From: Kribbella amoyensis | GTDB taxonomy: Bacteria; Actinomycetota; Actinomycetes; Propionibacteriales; Kribbellaceae | Reading direction: 5' to 3' | DNA length: 64,000 nucleotides | NCBI RefSeq assembly: GCF_007828865.1 | Contig: NZ_VIVK01000001.1 | Location: 4,774,001 to 4,838,000, forward strand | Shown: positions 8,793 to 17,219 of the stretch, in pieces | How the letters are laid out: each line of letters opens with the position of its first letter | How positions within the stretch are numbered: the stretch's first letter is position 1 | The notes under the pieces: model-generated | What the model saw: only the letters and a program-made list of their open reading frames with translations | Told to the model about the DNA's origin: nothing | Database searches by the model: none | Program-made: the position numbers and the translations under genes

Positions 8793-10573
8793 CCGACTAC
8801 GCCGAGCGCACGGGCGCCATCGGGGCGACCGCGCGACCGCTGCGGCGCAGCAAGGGCCAGATCGCGGTCAAGTGGCTCACCACCACCGACCACAAGCTGA
8901 TCGGTCACCTGTACCTGCTGACCTCGTTCGCGTTCTTCCTGATCGGCGGTGTGATGGCGCTGGTCATCCGCGCCGAGCTGGCCCGGCCGGGCCTGCAGAT
9001 CGTGAACGAAGAGGTCTACAACCAGCTCTTCACGATGCACGGCACGATCATGCTGCTGCTGTTCGCGACGCCGCTGTTCGTCGGCTTCGCGAACGTGATC
9101 ATGCCGGTCCAGATCGGCGCCCCCGACGTCGCGTTCCCGCGGCTCAACATGTTCAGCTTCTGGCTGTTCCTGTTCGGCGGCCTGATCACGATCAGCGGGT
9201 TCTTCACCCCGGGCGGCGCGGCCGACTTCGGCTGGTTCGCCTACGCCCCGCTGTCGAACGCGGTCCGCTCGCCGGGCATCGGCGGTGACCTGTGGATCAT
9301 GGGTCTGTGGATGGCCGGTCTCGGCACCATCCTGGGCGCGGTCAACTTCGTCACCACGATCATCACGATGCGGGCGCCGGGCATGACCATGTTCCGGATG
9401 CCGATCTTCACCTGGAACATCCTGGTCACGTCGATCCTGGTCCTGATCGCCTTCCCGATCCTGGCCGGCGCGCTGCTGATGCTGGAGGCCGACCGACTAC
9501 TCGGCGCTCACGTCTTCGATGCCGCGAACGGCGGGCCACTGTTGTGGCAGCACCTGTTCTGGTTCTTCGGGCATCCCGAGGTCTACATCATCGCGCTGCC
9601 GTTCTTCGGCATCATCACCGAGATCCTGCCGGTGTTCAGCCGCAAACCAGTCTTCGGCTACATCGGTCTGGTCGCGGCGACGCTGTGGATCGCGGTCCTG
9701 TCGGTCGCGGTGTGGGCGCACCACATGTTCGTCACCGGCGCGGTGAACCTACCGTTCTTCTCGTTCATGACATTCCTGATCGCGGTCCCGACCGGGGTGA
9801 AGTTCTTCAACTGGATCGGCACGATGTGGGGCGGGTCGATCTCCTTCGACACCCCGATGCTGTGGTCGATCGGCTTCCTGACGACCTTCCTCTTCGGCGG
9901 GCTGACCGGCGTCATCCTGGCCTCGCCGGCGCTGGACTACCAGCTGTCCGACTCGTACTTCGTGGTCGCGCACTTCCACTACGTCGTCTTCGGCACCGTG
10001 GTCTTCGCGATGTTCGCCGGGTTCTACTTCTGGTGGCCGAAGATGACCGGCCGGATGCTCGACGAGAAGCTCGGCAAGCTGCATTTCTGGCTGCTGTTCA
10101 TCGGCTTCCACACGACGTTCCTGGTGCAGCACTGGCTGGGCGTCGAGGGCATGCCGCGGCGGTACGCGTCGTACGGCGCCAACGAGGGCTTCACCACGCT
10201 GAACGAGGTGTCCAGCATCGGTGCCTTCGTGCTCGGCCTGTCGATGCTGCCGTTCTTCTACAACGTCTACAAGTCCCGTAAGGCGCCGCTCGTCGGGGTC
10301 GACGACCCGTGGGGCTGGGGCCGCTCGCTGGAGTGGGCGACCAGCTCCCCGCCGCCGCGGCACAACTTCACCCGGCTGCCGCGGATCCGGTCCGAGAGCC
10401 CGGCGTTCGACCTGCATCACCCGGACATCGCCCTCGCGGAGTACGCCGACAGCGGTGCGCCGCGGGACAACCTGCTCGACGCGGGTGAGGACCAGGGCCG
10501 GGTGGAGAACCTCGAGCGCAACCTGAACGCAGGCACCGGCTCGACCGGCGCGGATGGAGAGGGTAAGGCATGA
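8789..10573 (+). CDS. ctaD: Cytochrome c oxidase subunit I
   Basis: GTG start (MTDYAERTGAIG) overlapping the ctaC stop by 4 bp; 594 aa, normal for aa3-type subunit I. It is a twelve-helix membrane protein holding heme a and the heme a3-CuB centre. The signatures WFFGHPEVYIIALPFFGI and VWAHHMFVTG carry CuB and proton-channel residues, and HFHYVVFG carries the heme ligands. It reduces O2 to water with proton pumping. It sits in the ctaC-ctaD-ctaF operon. Confidence 0.97.
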   Translation: MTDYAERTGAIGATARPLRRSKGQIAVKWLTTTDHKLIGHLYLLTSFAFFLIGGVMALVIRAELARPGLQIVNEEVYNQLFTMHGTIMLLLFATPLFVGFANVIMPVQIGAPDVAFPRLNMFSFWLFLFGGLITISGFFTPGGAADFGWFAYAPLSNAVRSPGIGGDLWIMGLWMAGLGTILGAVNFVTTIITMRAPGMTMFRMPIFTWNILVTSILVLIAFPILAGALLMLEADRLLGAHVFDAANGGPLLWQHLFWFFGHPEVYIIALPFFGIITEILPVFSRKPVFGYIGLVAATLWIAVLSVAVWAHHMFVTGAVNLPFFSFMTFLIAVPTGVKFFNWIGTMWGGSISFDTPMLWSIGFLTTFLFGGLTGVILASPALDYQLSDSYFVVAHFHYVVFGTVVFAMFAGFYFWWPKMTGRMLDEKLGKLHFWLLFIGFHTTFLVQHWLGVEGMPRRYASYGANEGFTTLNEVSSIGAFVLGLSMLPFFYNVYKSRKAPLVGVDDPWGWGRSLEWATSSPPPRHNFTRLPRIRSESPAFDLHHPDIALAEYADSGAPRDNLLDAGEDQGRVENLERNLNAGTGSTGADGEGKA

Positions 10574-10965
10574 AGGTCGAGGCCTGGGTCTTCGGCATCC
10601 TGACGCTGTTCCTGGTGGTCGTCACCCCGATCTACTGGTTCATGTCCGAGGACCCGACCGGTACCACCGCCCTGGTGATGACGTTCTTCCTGTCGTTGCT
10701 GGTGGCGTTCTACCTGAGCATCACCGCCCGCCGGATGGACCCCCGTCCGGAGGACCGCAAGGAAGCCGAGATCGTGGAAGGTGCCGGCGAGCTCGGCTTC
10801 TTCCCGCCGTACTCCTGGTGGCCGCTGTGGTGCGCGCTGACGCTGTCGGTCATCGTGCTCGGCATCGTCTTCGGGTGGTGGCTGTTCATCATCGGCAGCG
10901 CGATCGGCATCGTCACGCTGTCCGGCTGGGTCTTCGAGTACTACCGCGGAGACCACGCGCACTGA
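10570..10965 (+). CDS. ctaF: Cytochrome c oxidase subunit IV (actinobacterial type)
   Basis: A 131-aa membrane protein whose ATG overlaps the ctaD stop by 4 bp. It starts MKVEAWVFGILTLFLVVVTP, with about four hydrophobic helices, and contains RRMDPRPEDRKEAEIVEGAG, matching actinobacterial CtaF. It stabilises the aa3 oxidase. A strong hairpin terminator follows immediately, closing the operon. Confidence 0.93.
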   Translation: MKVEAWVFGILTLFLVVVTPIYWFMSEDPTGTTALVMTFFLSLLVAFYLSITARRMDPRPEDRKEAEIVEGAGELGFFPPYSWWPLWCALTLSVIVLGIVFGWWLFIIGSAIGIVTLSGWVFEYYRGDHAH

Positions 10966-10970
10966 CAAAC

Positions 10971-11010
10971 CGCACACCACCGGCCAACCAACGGCCGGTG
11001 GTGTGCGTCT
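10971..11010 (+). terminator. Rho-independent terminator after ctaCDF
   Basis: A perfect 15-bp stem (CGCACACCACCGGCC with GGCCGGTGGTGTGCG) around a 7-nt loop lies 6 bp past the ctaF stop, followed by TCTT. Confidence 0.85.
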
Positions 11011-11172
11011 TATGAACGGACCCGGGAGACCGTCCCGGGACCGTGCGGTACCACTACGCACCGTCATCTGCAAGGGCTGACGCGCTTGCCGATGGCGGTG
11101 TTTCCGTGGGTCGGGGTACAGGGCGGGTTAGTCTGTCCCGGCGACTGAATGCATACAGGGGAGCACAGGGGA

Positions 11173-12420
11173 ATGTTGTTCGGTGGTTCGGTGAAGAAGC
11201 ACGGGCTGGCCGTGGTGGGGATCTGCGTGATGCTGGCCGCCGGTACGGCGTGCAGCGACACGGGCGCGGCGGACTCGTCGCCGTCCGGCACACCGCAGAC
11301 GAGTTCCACCCCGGGCGCGTCCACCACACCAGGGGATTCCTCCACCCCGAAGGAGGAGCAGGCGGCGGCCACGGTCTCGATCGTGCCGGCCAAGGGTGCG
11401 TCGTCGGTCCGGCCGGACAAGCCGGTCACCGTCGCGACCACCGGCGGTACCCTGCAGAACGTTACGCTGCGTGACAGCAAGGGCGACAAGGTCGAGGGCA
11501 CTTTCAACGACGAGAAGTCGCAGTGGACCTCCGCGGCCCAGCTCAAGCCGGGCGCGAAGTACACCCTGACCGGCACCGCGAAGGGCGGCGACGGCAAGGA
11601 CGTCCCGATCAACTCCACCTTCCGCACCCTGACCGCGGGCAGCGGACTGAAGGCGTCGGTCGCCCCGCTCAACGGCGAGACCGTCGGCGTCGCGATGCCG
11701 ATCCAGATCTTCTGGAACTACGCGGTCAAGGACCGCGCCGCCGTCGAGAAGCGGCTCAAGGTGACGACGTCGGTCCCGGTCGAGGGCACCTGGCACTGGC
11801 TGAACAGCAAGCAGGTCAACTACCGCCCGAAGAACTACTGGCCGGCCGGTACCAAGGTCACCGTGAACATCGACACCCAGGGCGTCAACGCCGGCGGCAA
11901 CGTCTGGGGCGCCGCCAGCCGGGAGATCGGCTTCACCATCGGCAAGTCCGTGGTCACCAAGGTCGACGTGAAGAAGCACCAGATGTACGTCGCGATCAAC
12001 GGCAAGCACGTCCGGACGATCCCGATCACCGCGGGCAAGGACGGCTTCACCACCCGCAGCGGCGTCAAGGTCATCATGGAGAAGTACCGGACCAAGCGGA
12101 TGGACGCCCGCACCGTCGGCATCCAGCCCGGCGACCCCGAATACTACGACATCCACGACGTCCAGTACGCCCAGCGTGTGACGAGCTCCGGTGAGTTCAT
12201 GCACGGCGCTCCGTGGTCCAGCGGCAGCCAGGGCAGCGAGAACGTCAGCCACGGCTGCGTCGGCATGAGCCTCAAGGACGGCGCCTGGTACTTCTCCCAG
12301 ACGCTGCGCGGCGACCCCGTCATCGTCACCGGCACCAGCCGCAAGATGGAAACCGGCAACGGCTGGACCGACTGGAACCAGTCCTGGGGCCAGTACAAGC
12401 AGGGCTCGGCCCTCGCCTGA
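11173..12420 (+). CDS. L,D-transpeptidase with N-terminal Ig-like domains, putative lipoprotein
   Basis: About 415 aa; the ATG at 11173 is chosen because AGGGGAG lies about 10 bp upstream, though an in-frame ATG at 11149 is possible. The N-terminal hydrophobic stretch ends at a Cys (about C27) in a weak lipobox. After a Ser/Thr/Pro-rich linker come two Ig-like domains, as in mycobacterial LdtMt2, then a YkuD catalytic domain with HGAPWSSGSQGSENVSHGCV; the catalytic Cys is about C362 in SHGCVGMS. It makes 3-3 (mDAP-mDAP) peptidoglycan cross-links on the outer face of the membrane. It stands between the two halves of the respiratory cluster but shows no functional tie to it. Confidence 0.92.
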   Translation: MLFGGSVKKHGLAVVGICVMLAAGTACSDTGAADSSPSGTPQTSSTPGASTTPGDSSTPKEEQAAATVSIVPAKGASSVRPDKPVTVATTGGTLQNVTLRDSKGDKVEGTFNDEKSQWTSAAQLKPGAKYTLTGTAKGGDGKDVPINSTFRTLTAGSGLKASVAPLNGETVGVAMPIQIFWNYAVKDRAAVEKRLKVTTSVPVEGTWHWLNSKQVNYRPKNYWPAGTKVTVNIDTQGVNAGGNVWGAASREIGFTIGKSVVTKVDVKKHQMYVAINGKHVRTIPITAGKDGFTTRSGVKVIMEKYRTKRMDARTVGIQPGDPEYYDIHDVQYAQRVTSSGEFMHGAPWSSGSQGSENVSHGCVGMSLKDGAWYFSQTLRGDPVIVTGTSRKMETGNGWTDWNQSWGQYKQGSALA

Positions 12421-12484
12421 CCCAGCACCCTGACCCAGCACCGGGCCTGATCCGGCCCCACGCCGGCTCTCGCGAACACCCACC

Positions 12485-12538
12485 GGGGACCTTGAACAAG
12501 CTATTTCTTGTCCGAGGTCCCCGGTCCCTGTTCAAGGT
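12485..12538 (+). repeat. Three-arm palindromic repeat, copy 1
   Basis: Arm 1 is GGGGACCTTGAACAAG, then 6 nt, arm 2 CTTGTCCGAGGTCCCC, then 6 nt, arm 3 TGTTCAAGGT. Arm 1 can pair imperfectly with arm 2 or perfectly (10 bp) with arm 3. A second copy with the same spacing lies on the minus strand at 54378-54432. It begins 65 bp after the transpeptidase stop, in the gap between convergent genes. No coding potential is evident. Confidence 0.75.
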
Positions 12539-12568
12539 GCAGGTGGTCAGCCGAGCAGATCGCGTCGG

Positions 12569-13006
12569 TCAGCCGAGGTTCTTCTTGTAGAAGACGGCGG
12601 AGTCTTCGTAGTCGAGGGCCAGGTAGAACGGGCCGGCGCGGCGGCTGGCCAGAGCCAGGTAGGCGGCGCCGGTGGATCGGGCCCAGTGCTCGGCGGCATC
12701 CATCAGGCTGCGGCCGACTCCGGATTTGCGCTGGGTTTCGTCGACCATCAGCTCCTCGACCCAGGCAACCGGGCCGTTGGCAAGGAACGTCAGGTGGCTG
12801 TTGGCCAGGAGATAGCCGACGATCCCGCGCTCGGGCAGCTCCGCCACCAGCAGGAGCGACTCCGGTGACTCGAGCAGCCGGGACCACGTGGTGTTGAAGG
12901 CCTCGCGTTCCGGGTGGAAGGACGTGGCGAAGTCGCGGGCGAGTGGCCACACCTGGTCGCGATCGCCGGTACGGGCAGGACGGACGAGTACTTGGTCCCC
13001 AGACAC
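12569..13006 (-). CDS. GNAT-family acetyltransferase
   Basis: A 145-aa protein from the GTG at 13006 (VSGDQVLVRPARTGDRDQ). The region upstream of this is the end of the hydrolase gene, so longer versions are unlikely. It contains the acetyl-CoA pyrophosphate-binding segment RKSGVGRSLMDAAEHWA and the C-terminal LALDYEDSAVFYKKNLG typical of GNAT proteins. Substrate unknown. It lies 14 bp downstream of the alpha/beta hydrolase and is probably co-transcribed with it. Confidence 0.85.
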   Translation of the reverse strand: MSGDQVLVRPARTGDRDQVWPLARDFATSFHPEREAFNTTWSRLLESPESLLLVAELPERGIVGYLLANSHLTFLANGPVAWVEELMVDETQRKSGVGRSLMDAAEHWARSTGAAYLALASRRAGPFYLALDYEDSAVFYKKNLG

Positions 13007-13020
13007 TCGCTCATCTTCGC

Positions 13021-13899
13021 TCAGCCGAGGTGCTTCAGGAGTACGGGTAGCAGCTCGTCGGTGTGGGCGGCAGGCAACGAATGGTGGGTCGCGTCGTCGA
13101 TCCACACCACGTCCGCGCCGTACTCCGCGGCCGCATCCGCCAGCTTTCGTGGATCGTGGGCTCTGGTGCGGCCGGCAACCACCACCTGGAGGTCCGCCTG
13201 GAGCCCGCGCAGCGCGTCGGCTGTAGGGCGCCGGGGTCGTACCGGGCGGGCCGTGTCCTCCAGCGTCCCCAGGGCCGCCAGGCGGATCCAGGCGGGTTCG
13301 ACCTGGACCCCACCCACCTCCCACCGCAAGAACGCCTCAAAGCGCCGCACAGACGGCCTCAGCAGCATCGGCAATGCGCGAGCCACGTACCCCGCGCGCA
13401 GACCGAGGAAGCAGTCGGTCGGGTCGATCAGCGCGATCCGGTCCACTCGTTCCGGCGAGGCGAGCGCGTACGTCAGCCCGATCCACGCCCCGTACGAGTG
13501 ACCGCACACGGTCACCCGATCGAGCCCGAGCCCGTCCAGCACCCCGGTGAGCCAGCTCATCAGCTCGACGACCGAACGCGGGGGAGCACCACCACGCCCC
13601 GAGCCTGAGGCTGTACCCGAGCCTGAGTCGATCACGCTCCGGCCCGCGTCGCCGAGGAGGTCCACGGCATACACGCGATGGGTCGCCGCCAACCGCGGCG
13701 CCACCGTGAACCAGACCGCCGACGTCGCCCCATGTCCGGCGAGAAGGACGACCGGCGGGCCGTCCAAAGGCCCGCACGCGTTCACGTGGGTCGTGCCGAA
13801 CTCGCCTCGTACCTCGAGCTGCTCGACCGGTACTCCCCAGCGCCCGAGCAGGTCGTCGTACGCAACGTCGAAGGCGCTCACGATCGCACGATAGCTCAC
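13021..13899 (-). CDS. Alpha/beta hydrolase
   Basis: About 292 aa from the GTG at 13899, or 286 aa from the GTG at 13881; the first start lies inside the MarR-type palindrome, so the second may be right or the mRNA may be leaderless. Features are the oxyanion-hole segment LLAGHGATSAVW, the nucleophile elbow GHSYGAW and the LIDPTDCF segment; the catalytic His is probably the one in DDATHHSLP near the C-terminus. The fold is an esterase/lipase-like hydrolase; substrate unknown. It is divergent from marR and probably its target. Confidence 0.87.
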   Translation of the reverse strand: MSYRAIVSAFDVAYDDLLGRWGVPVEQLEVRGEFGTTHVNACGPLDGPPVVLLAGHGATSAVWFTVAPRLAATHRVYAVDLLGDAGRSVIDSGSGTASGSGRGGAPPRSVVELMSWLTGVLDGLGLDRVTVCGHSYGAWIGLTYALASPERVDRIALIDPTDCFLGLRAGYVARALPMLLRPSVRRFEAFLRWEVGGVQVEPAWIRLAALGTLEDTARPVRPRRPTADALRGLQADLQVVVAGRTRAHDPRKLADAAAEYGADVVWIDDATHHSLPAAHTDELLPVLLKHLG

Positions 13900-13907
13900 T
13901 CAGTGAG
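13895..13907. promoter_or_regulatory. Probable MarR operator
   Basis: The perfect palindrome CTCACTCAGTGAG sits in the 22-bp gap between the divergent hydrolase and marR starts and reaches into the longest hydrolase reading. Position and symmetry fit autoregulation by the adjacent MarR protein; no binding evidence exists here. Confidence 0.6.
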
Positions 13908-13921
13908 GTAAATTCGAGGCC

Positions 13922-14398
13922 GTGAGTGGACGGGAAGGTGTCACCCCGGCGGATCCCGAGCGGGCGGCCGTGTTGGAGGTCGTGCACCGGCTGCGGGAGG
14001 TCGCGCTGCGGCTCGAGCTGGCTGCTTCGGCGTTCGCCAAGGAGACCGGGCTGCACGCGACGGACGTGCGGGCGCTCATCCGATTGCTCGATGCCGAGCG
14101 CGGGGGAGTGGAGGCGACGCCGAGTTGGCTAGCCAAACAGCTTGGAATGACGTCTCAGGCGACGACAGCCGTCCTGCATCGCCTGGTAGCGGCCGGCCAC
14201 GTCGAACGCGTCAGAAGCCCGTCTGACGGCCGCAGCACCCACCTCCGCGTCAGCGCGGAAGCCGTCGACCTCGGCTGGACCTTCTTCGGCACCCTGCTCG
14301 ACCGCCTCGTCGACGCTACCCAAGCACTCACCCCCGACGAACGCGCTGCCGTCACCAAGTACCTCGACGCGGTCACCACGGCCGTCCAGGCGGACTGA
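13922..14398 (+). CDS. MarR-family transcriptional regulator
   Basis: A 158-aa protein starting GTG at 13922. The winged helix-turn-helix spans about residues 50-115 (TPSWLAKQLGMTSQATTAVL as recognition region, SPSDGRSTHLRVS as wing). Flanking helices would form the dimer interface. Such proteins usually repress their own gene and a divergent gene until bound by a small phenolic or lipophilic ligand. The divergent alpha/beta hydrolase and the palindrome in between suggest a simple two-gene switch, possibly for detoxifying an ester; this is inferred. Confidence 0.9.
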   Translation: MSGREGVTPADPERAAVLEVVHRLREVALRLELAASAFAKETGLHATDVRALIRLLDAERGGVEATPSWLAKQLGMTSQATTAVLHRLVAAGHVERVRSPSDGRSTHLRVSAEAVDLGWTFFGTLLDRLVDATQALTPDERAAVTKYLDAVTTAVQAD

Positions 14399-14412
14399 CA
14401 CGAGGGCAAAGC

Positions 14413-14440
14413 GAAAGGCCCCGCCTGGGCGGGGCCTTTC
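14413..14440. terminator. Bidirectional terminator between marR and qcrB
   Basis: A perfect 13-bp stem GAAAGGCCCCGCC / GGCGGGGCCTTTC with a 2-nt nominal loop. It lies between two convergent genes and has T-rich flanks on both strands, so it can serve both. Confidence 0.85.
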
Positions 14441-14463
14441 GGTCGTGCTGGGTGGTGCGCTGG

Positions 14464-16146
14464 TCAGTGCTTGGTGACCTGCTCGCGGGTCGTCGCCTCG
14501 CCGGCCTCGACCTCGGCCTCGTCGGAGTGACCGAGCTCGTCGTGGTCGCCGTGACCGTGACCGTGCGAGTGCGCCGCCTCGATCTCCTCGCGGGTCGGCT
14601 TCTGGACCGCGTCCGCGAAGTAGAACCGCGACAGTGCGGCCCGGACCTTCTTGATCCCGCGGTGCGGGGCCGCGACGCCGTTCTCGTCGGTCTCGGGACC
14701 GACCTCGAGCGGCAGGATGCGCTCCCGGGCGGTCAGCTCGTACGCCTCGTACTTGGAGATCGGGGTGTGCTTCTCCGTGTACTCGCCGTCGGGGGACCGC
14801 ATGATCACGCCGGACTCCAGGCCGTGCAGCAGCCGCTCGTTGTCGGCGCGCTGCAGCGAGATCGCGATCCGCCGGGCGGCCCAGAACGCGAGCACCGGGC
14901 CGAGGAACACCGCGACGCGCAGGAACCAGGTGACCGAGTTCAGCGAGATGCCGAAGTGGGTCGCGATCAGGTCGTTACCGCCACCGATCCAGAGCAGGCC
15001 GTAGAAGGTGATGAACGCGGCGCCGATACCGGTCCGGGTCGGCATGTTGCGCGGCCGGTCCAGCAGGTGGTGCTCGCGCTTGTCACCGGTGATCCACTGC
15101 TCGATGAACGGGTAGAGGGCCACCAGGGTGACGAACGCGGGGGGTATCAGCAGGGCCGGGATGATCAGGTTCCAGGACAGAGTTATGCCCCAGAACTCGG
15201 ACTCGAAGCCCGGCATGATGCGGACCGACCCTTCCAGCCAGCCCATGTACCAGTCCGGTTGCGAGCCCGCGGTCACCTCCGCCGGGTTGTACGGGCCGTA
15301 CAACCAGATCGGGTTGATCTGGAGCAGCGCGCCCATCAGCGCGGTGATGCCGAAGACGACGAAGAAGAAGCCGCCGGCCTTGGCCATGTACACCGGCATC
15401 AGCGGGTAGCCGACGACGTTCTTCTCGGTCCGGCCGGGACCCGGGTACTGGGTGTGCTTGTGGTACACGACCAGGAACAGGTGGGCCGTGACCAGGGCCA
15501 GGATCAACCCGGGGATCAGCAGCACGTGGATCGTGAAGAATCTGGGCACGAAGTCGTCGCCGGGGAACTCGCCGCCGAAGATGAAGAAGCTCATCCAGGT
15601 ACCGACCACGGGGGACGCCTGGATCATGCCCTGGGTGATGCGCAGACCAGTACCGGAGAGCAGGTCGTCGGGGAGGCCGTAGCCGATGAAGCCCTCGATG
15701 ATGCCGAGGAACAGCATCCCGAAGCCGATCACCCAGTTCAGCTCACGCGGCTTGCGGAACGCGCCGGTGAAGAAGATGCGGAGCAGGTGGACCATCATCG
15801 AGGCGACGAACAGCACGGCCGCCCAGTGGTGGATCTGCCGCATCAGCAGACCGCCGCGGATGTCGAACGAGATGTCCAGCGCCGAGGCGTACGCCTCCGA
15901 CATGTGCAGGCCCTTGAGCAGGCTGTACGAGCCCTGGTACTCGACCTCGGCCATCGAGGGCTTGAACCACAGGGTCAGGAAGACGCCGCTGAGCAGCAGG
16001 ATGATGAAGCTGTACAGCGCGATCTCGCCGAGCATGAAGGACCAGTGATCGGGGAAGACCTTGCGCAGGTTCTTCTTGCCGATCTTGCCGATCCCGAGCC
16101 GGTCGTCGGCCCATGCGACGGGAGCGGGGAAGTCTTTGTCTGCCAC
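14464..16146 (-). CDS. qcrB: Cytochrome bc1 complex cytochrome b subunit
   Basis: About 560 aa from the GTG at 16146, chosen because GAGG lies 9 bp upstream; the GTG at 16155, overlapping the qcrA stop, is the alternative. The sequence NLRKVFPDHWSFMLGEIALYSF begins the conserved cytochrome b core, followed by heme-ligand helices (RQIHHWAAVLFVASMMVHLLR and AHLFLVVYHKHTQYPG) and the quinol-site segment NPIWLYGPYNP. The C-terminus has a His-rich extension typical of actinobacteria. It oxidises menaquinol within the bcc-aa3 supercomplex. It is the last gene of ctaE-qcrCAB. Confidence 0.96.
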   Translation of the reverse strand: MADKDFPAPVAWADDRLGIGKIGKKNLRKVFPDHWSFMLGEIALYSFIILLLSGVFLTLWFKPSMAEVEYQGSYSLLKGLHMSEAYASALDISFDIRGGLLMRQIHHWAAVLFVASMMVHLLRIFFTGAFRKPRELNWVIGFGMLFLGIIEGFIGYGLPDDLLSGTGLRITQGMIQASPVVGTWMSFFIFGGEFPGDDFVPRFFTIHVLLIPGLILALVTAHLFLVVYHKHTQYPGPGRTEKNVVGYPLMPVYMAKAGGFFFVVFGITALMGALLQINPIWLYGPYNPAEVTAGSQPDWYMGWLEGSVRIMPGFESEFWGITLSWNLIIPALLIPPAFVTLVALYPFIEQWITGDKREHHLLDRPRNMPTRTGIGAAFITFYGLLWIGGGNDLIATHFGISLNSVTWFLRVAVFLGPVLAFWAARRIAISLQRADNERLLHGLESGVIMRSPDGEYTEKHTPISKYEAYELTARERILPLEVGPETDENGVAAPHRGIKKVRAALSRFYFADAVQKPTREEIEAAHSHGHGHGDHDELGHSDEAEVEAGEATTREQVTKH

Positions 16147-16151
16147 TGCTG

Positions 16152-17219
16152 TCACCCTCGTTCGAAGAAGCTCGGGCCGACCGGCTCGGTGAAGCCGCTC
16201 TGCGCGACTATGTAGCCCTCTGCATCCACCGCCAAGGGTAGCTGAGGCAGCGGACGGGCCGCCGGGCCGAAGACGACCTTGGCACCGTCGGCCAGGTCGA
16301 ACGTCGACTGGTGGCACGGGCAGAGCACGTGGTGCGTGGTCTGCTCGTACAGGGAGATCGGGCAACCGACGTGGGTGCAGATCTTGGAGTAGCAGAGGAT
16401 CCCGTCGATGCCCCAGTTCTCCCGGCCGGGAGCCGTGCGGATCTCGTTGGGCGCGATCCGCACCACGATCACAGCGGCCTTGGCCTTGGCGTTCTGGTAC
16501 TCGACCGGGCTCTCCTCCTGGATCGGGGCCAGGTTCGCCGGCGCCGCGTTGACCAGCTGGCCGACGATCAGGTCGGACGGCTTGATCGGGCGCAGAGTGA
16601 CGTCGTTCACGACCCGGATGCCCTTGGCCCAGATGGTGTCGTAGAGCTTGCGGCCCGGGGACGGGCCCAGGTCGCGCAGCAGCACGATGGCCGGCAGCCC
16701 GAGCAGCGCCATCGCGCCGAGCAGCGAGCGGCGGATCATCTTGCGCCGGGTGAAGCCGGACTCGGCCACGCCCTGCTGGAACGCGTCGATGATCTCGGCG
16801 CGCTGCTCCGGGGAGGAGCTGGCGGGGTGCCGGTCCTCGGAGATCTCGGTGTCGACCATGAGCTTCTTGGCCCACTGGATCGCGCCGGCGCCGATCAGGA
16901 ACAGGGCCAGCCCGAGGGTGAGGCCCAGCGTCATGTTGTTCGCGTTGCCGGACAGCGGACCGAAGGCGATCTCGGCGTCGCGCGGGATCGCGAAGTACGC
17001 CACACACGCGCCCACGGACAGCAGGCCCGCGAGCGTGAACATCGTGGCGACCTGGCGCTCGACCCGGTCGGCCGCCTTCGGGTCGATGTCGGTGATCCGC
17101 GGCTCGTGCGGCTCGATACCCGGGTCCGGGATCGGCTCCGCCACCTCGACGGCGGAGCCGTGACCGTGCTCGTCCTCCCCGCTGACCGCGGGCAGGTTCG
17201 GCTTGTCGTCGTTACTCAC
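16152..17219 (-). CDS. qcrA: Cytochrome bc1 complex Rieske iron-sulfur subunit
   Basis: A 355-aa protein starting GTG, overlapping the qcrC stop by 8 bp. Three membrane helices (about residues 58-78, 95-115 and 164-182) precede the Rieske domain, the actinobacterial form. A Tat-like FTRRKMIRRSLLGAM precedes the third helix. The 2Fe-2S ligands are visible in CTHVGC (C281, H283) and CPCHQS (C300, H303), with disulfide cysteines C286 and C302. It carries electrons from menaquinol to cytochrome cc. Confidence 0.96.
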   Translation of the reverse strand: MSNDDKPNLPAVSGEDEHGHGSAVEVAEPIPDPGIEPHEPRITDIDPKAADRVERQVATMFTLAGLLSVGACVAYFAIPRDAEIAFGPLSGNANNMTLGLTLGLALFLIGAGAIQWAKKLMVDTEISEDRHPASSSPEQRAEIIDAFQQGVAESGFTRRKMIRRSLLGAMALLGLPAIVLLRDLGPSPGRKLYDTIWAKGIRVVNDVTLRPIKPSDLIVGQLVNAAPANLAPIQEESPVEYQNAKAKAAVIVVRIAPNEIRTAPGRENWGIDGILCYSKICTHVGCPISLYEQTTHHVLCPCHQSTFDLADGAKVVFGPAARPLPQLPLAVDAEGYIVAQSGFTEPVGPSFFERG

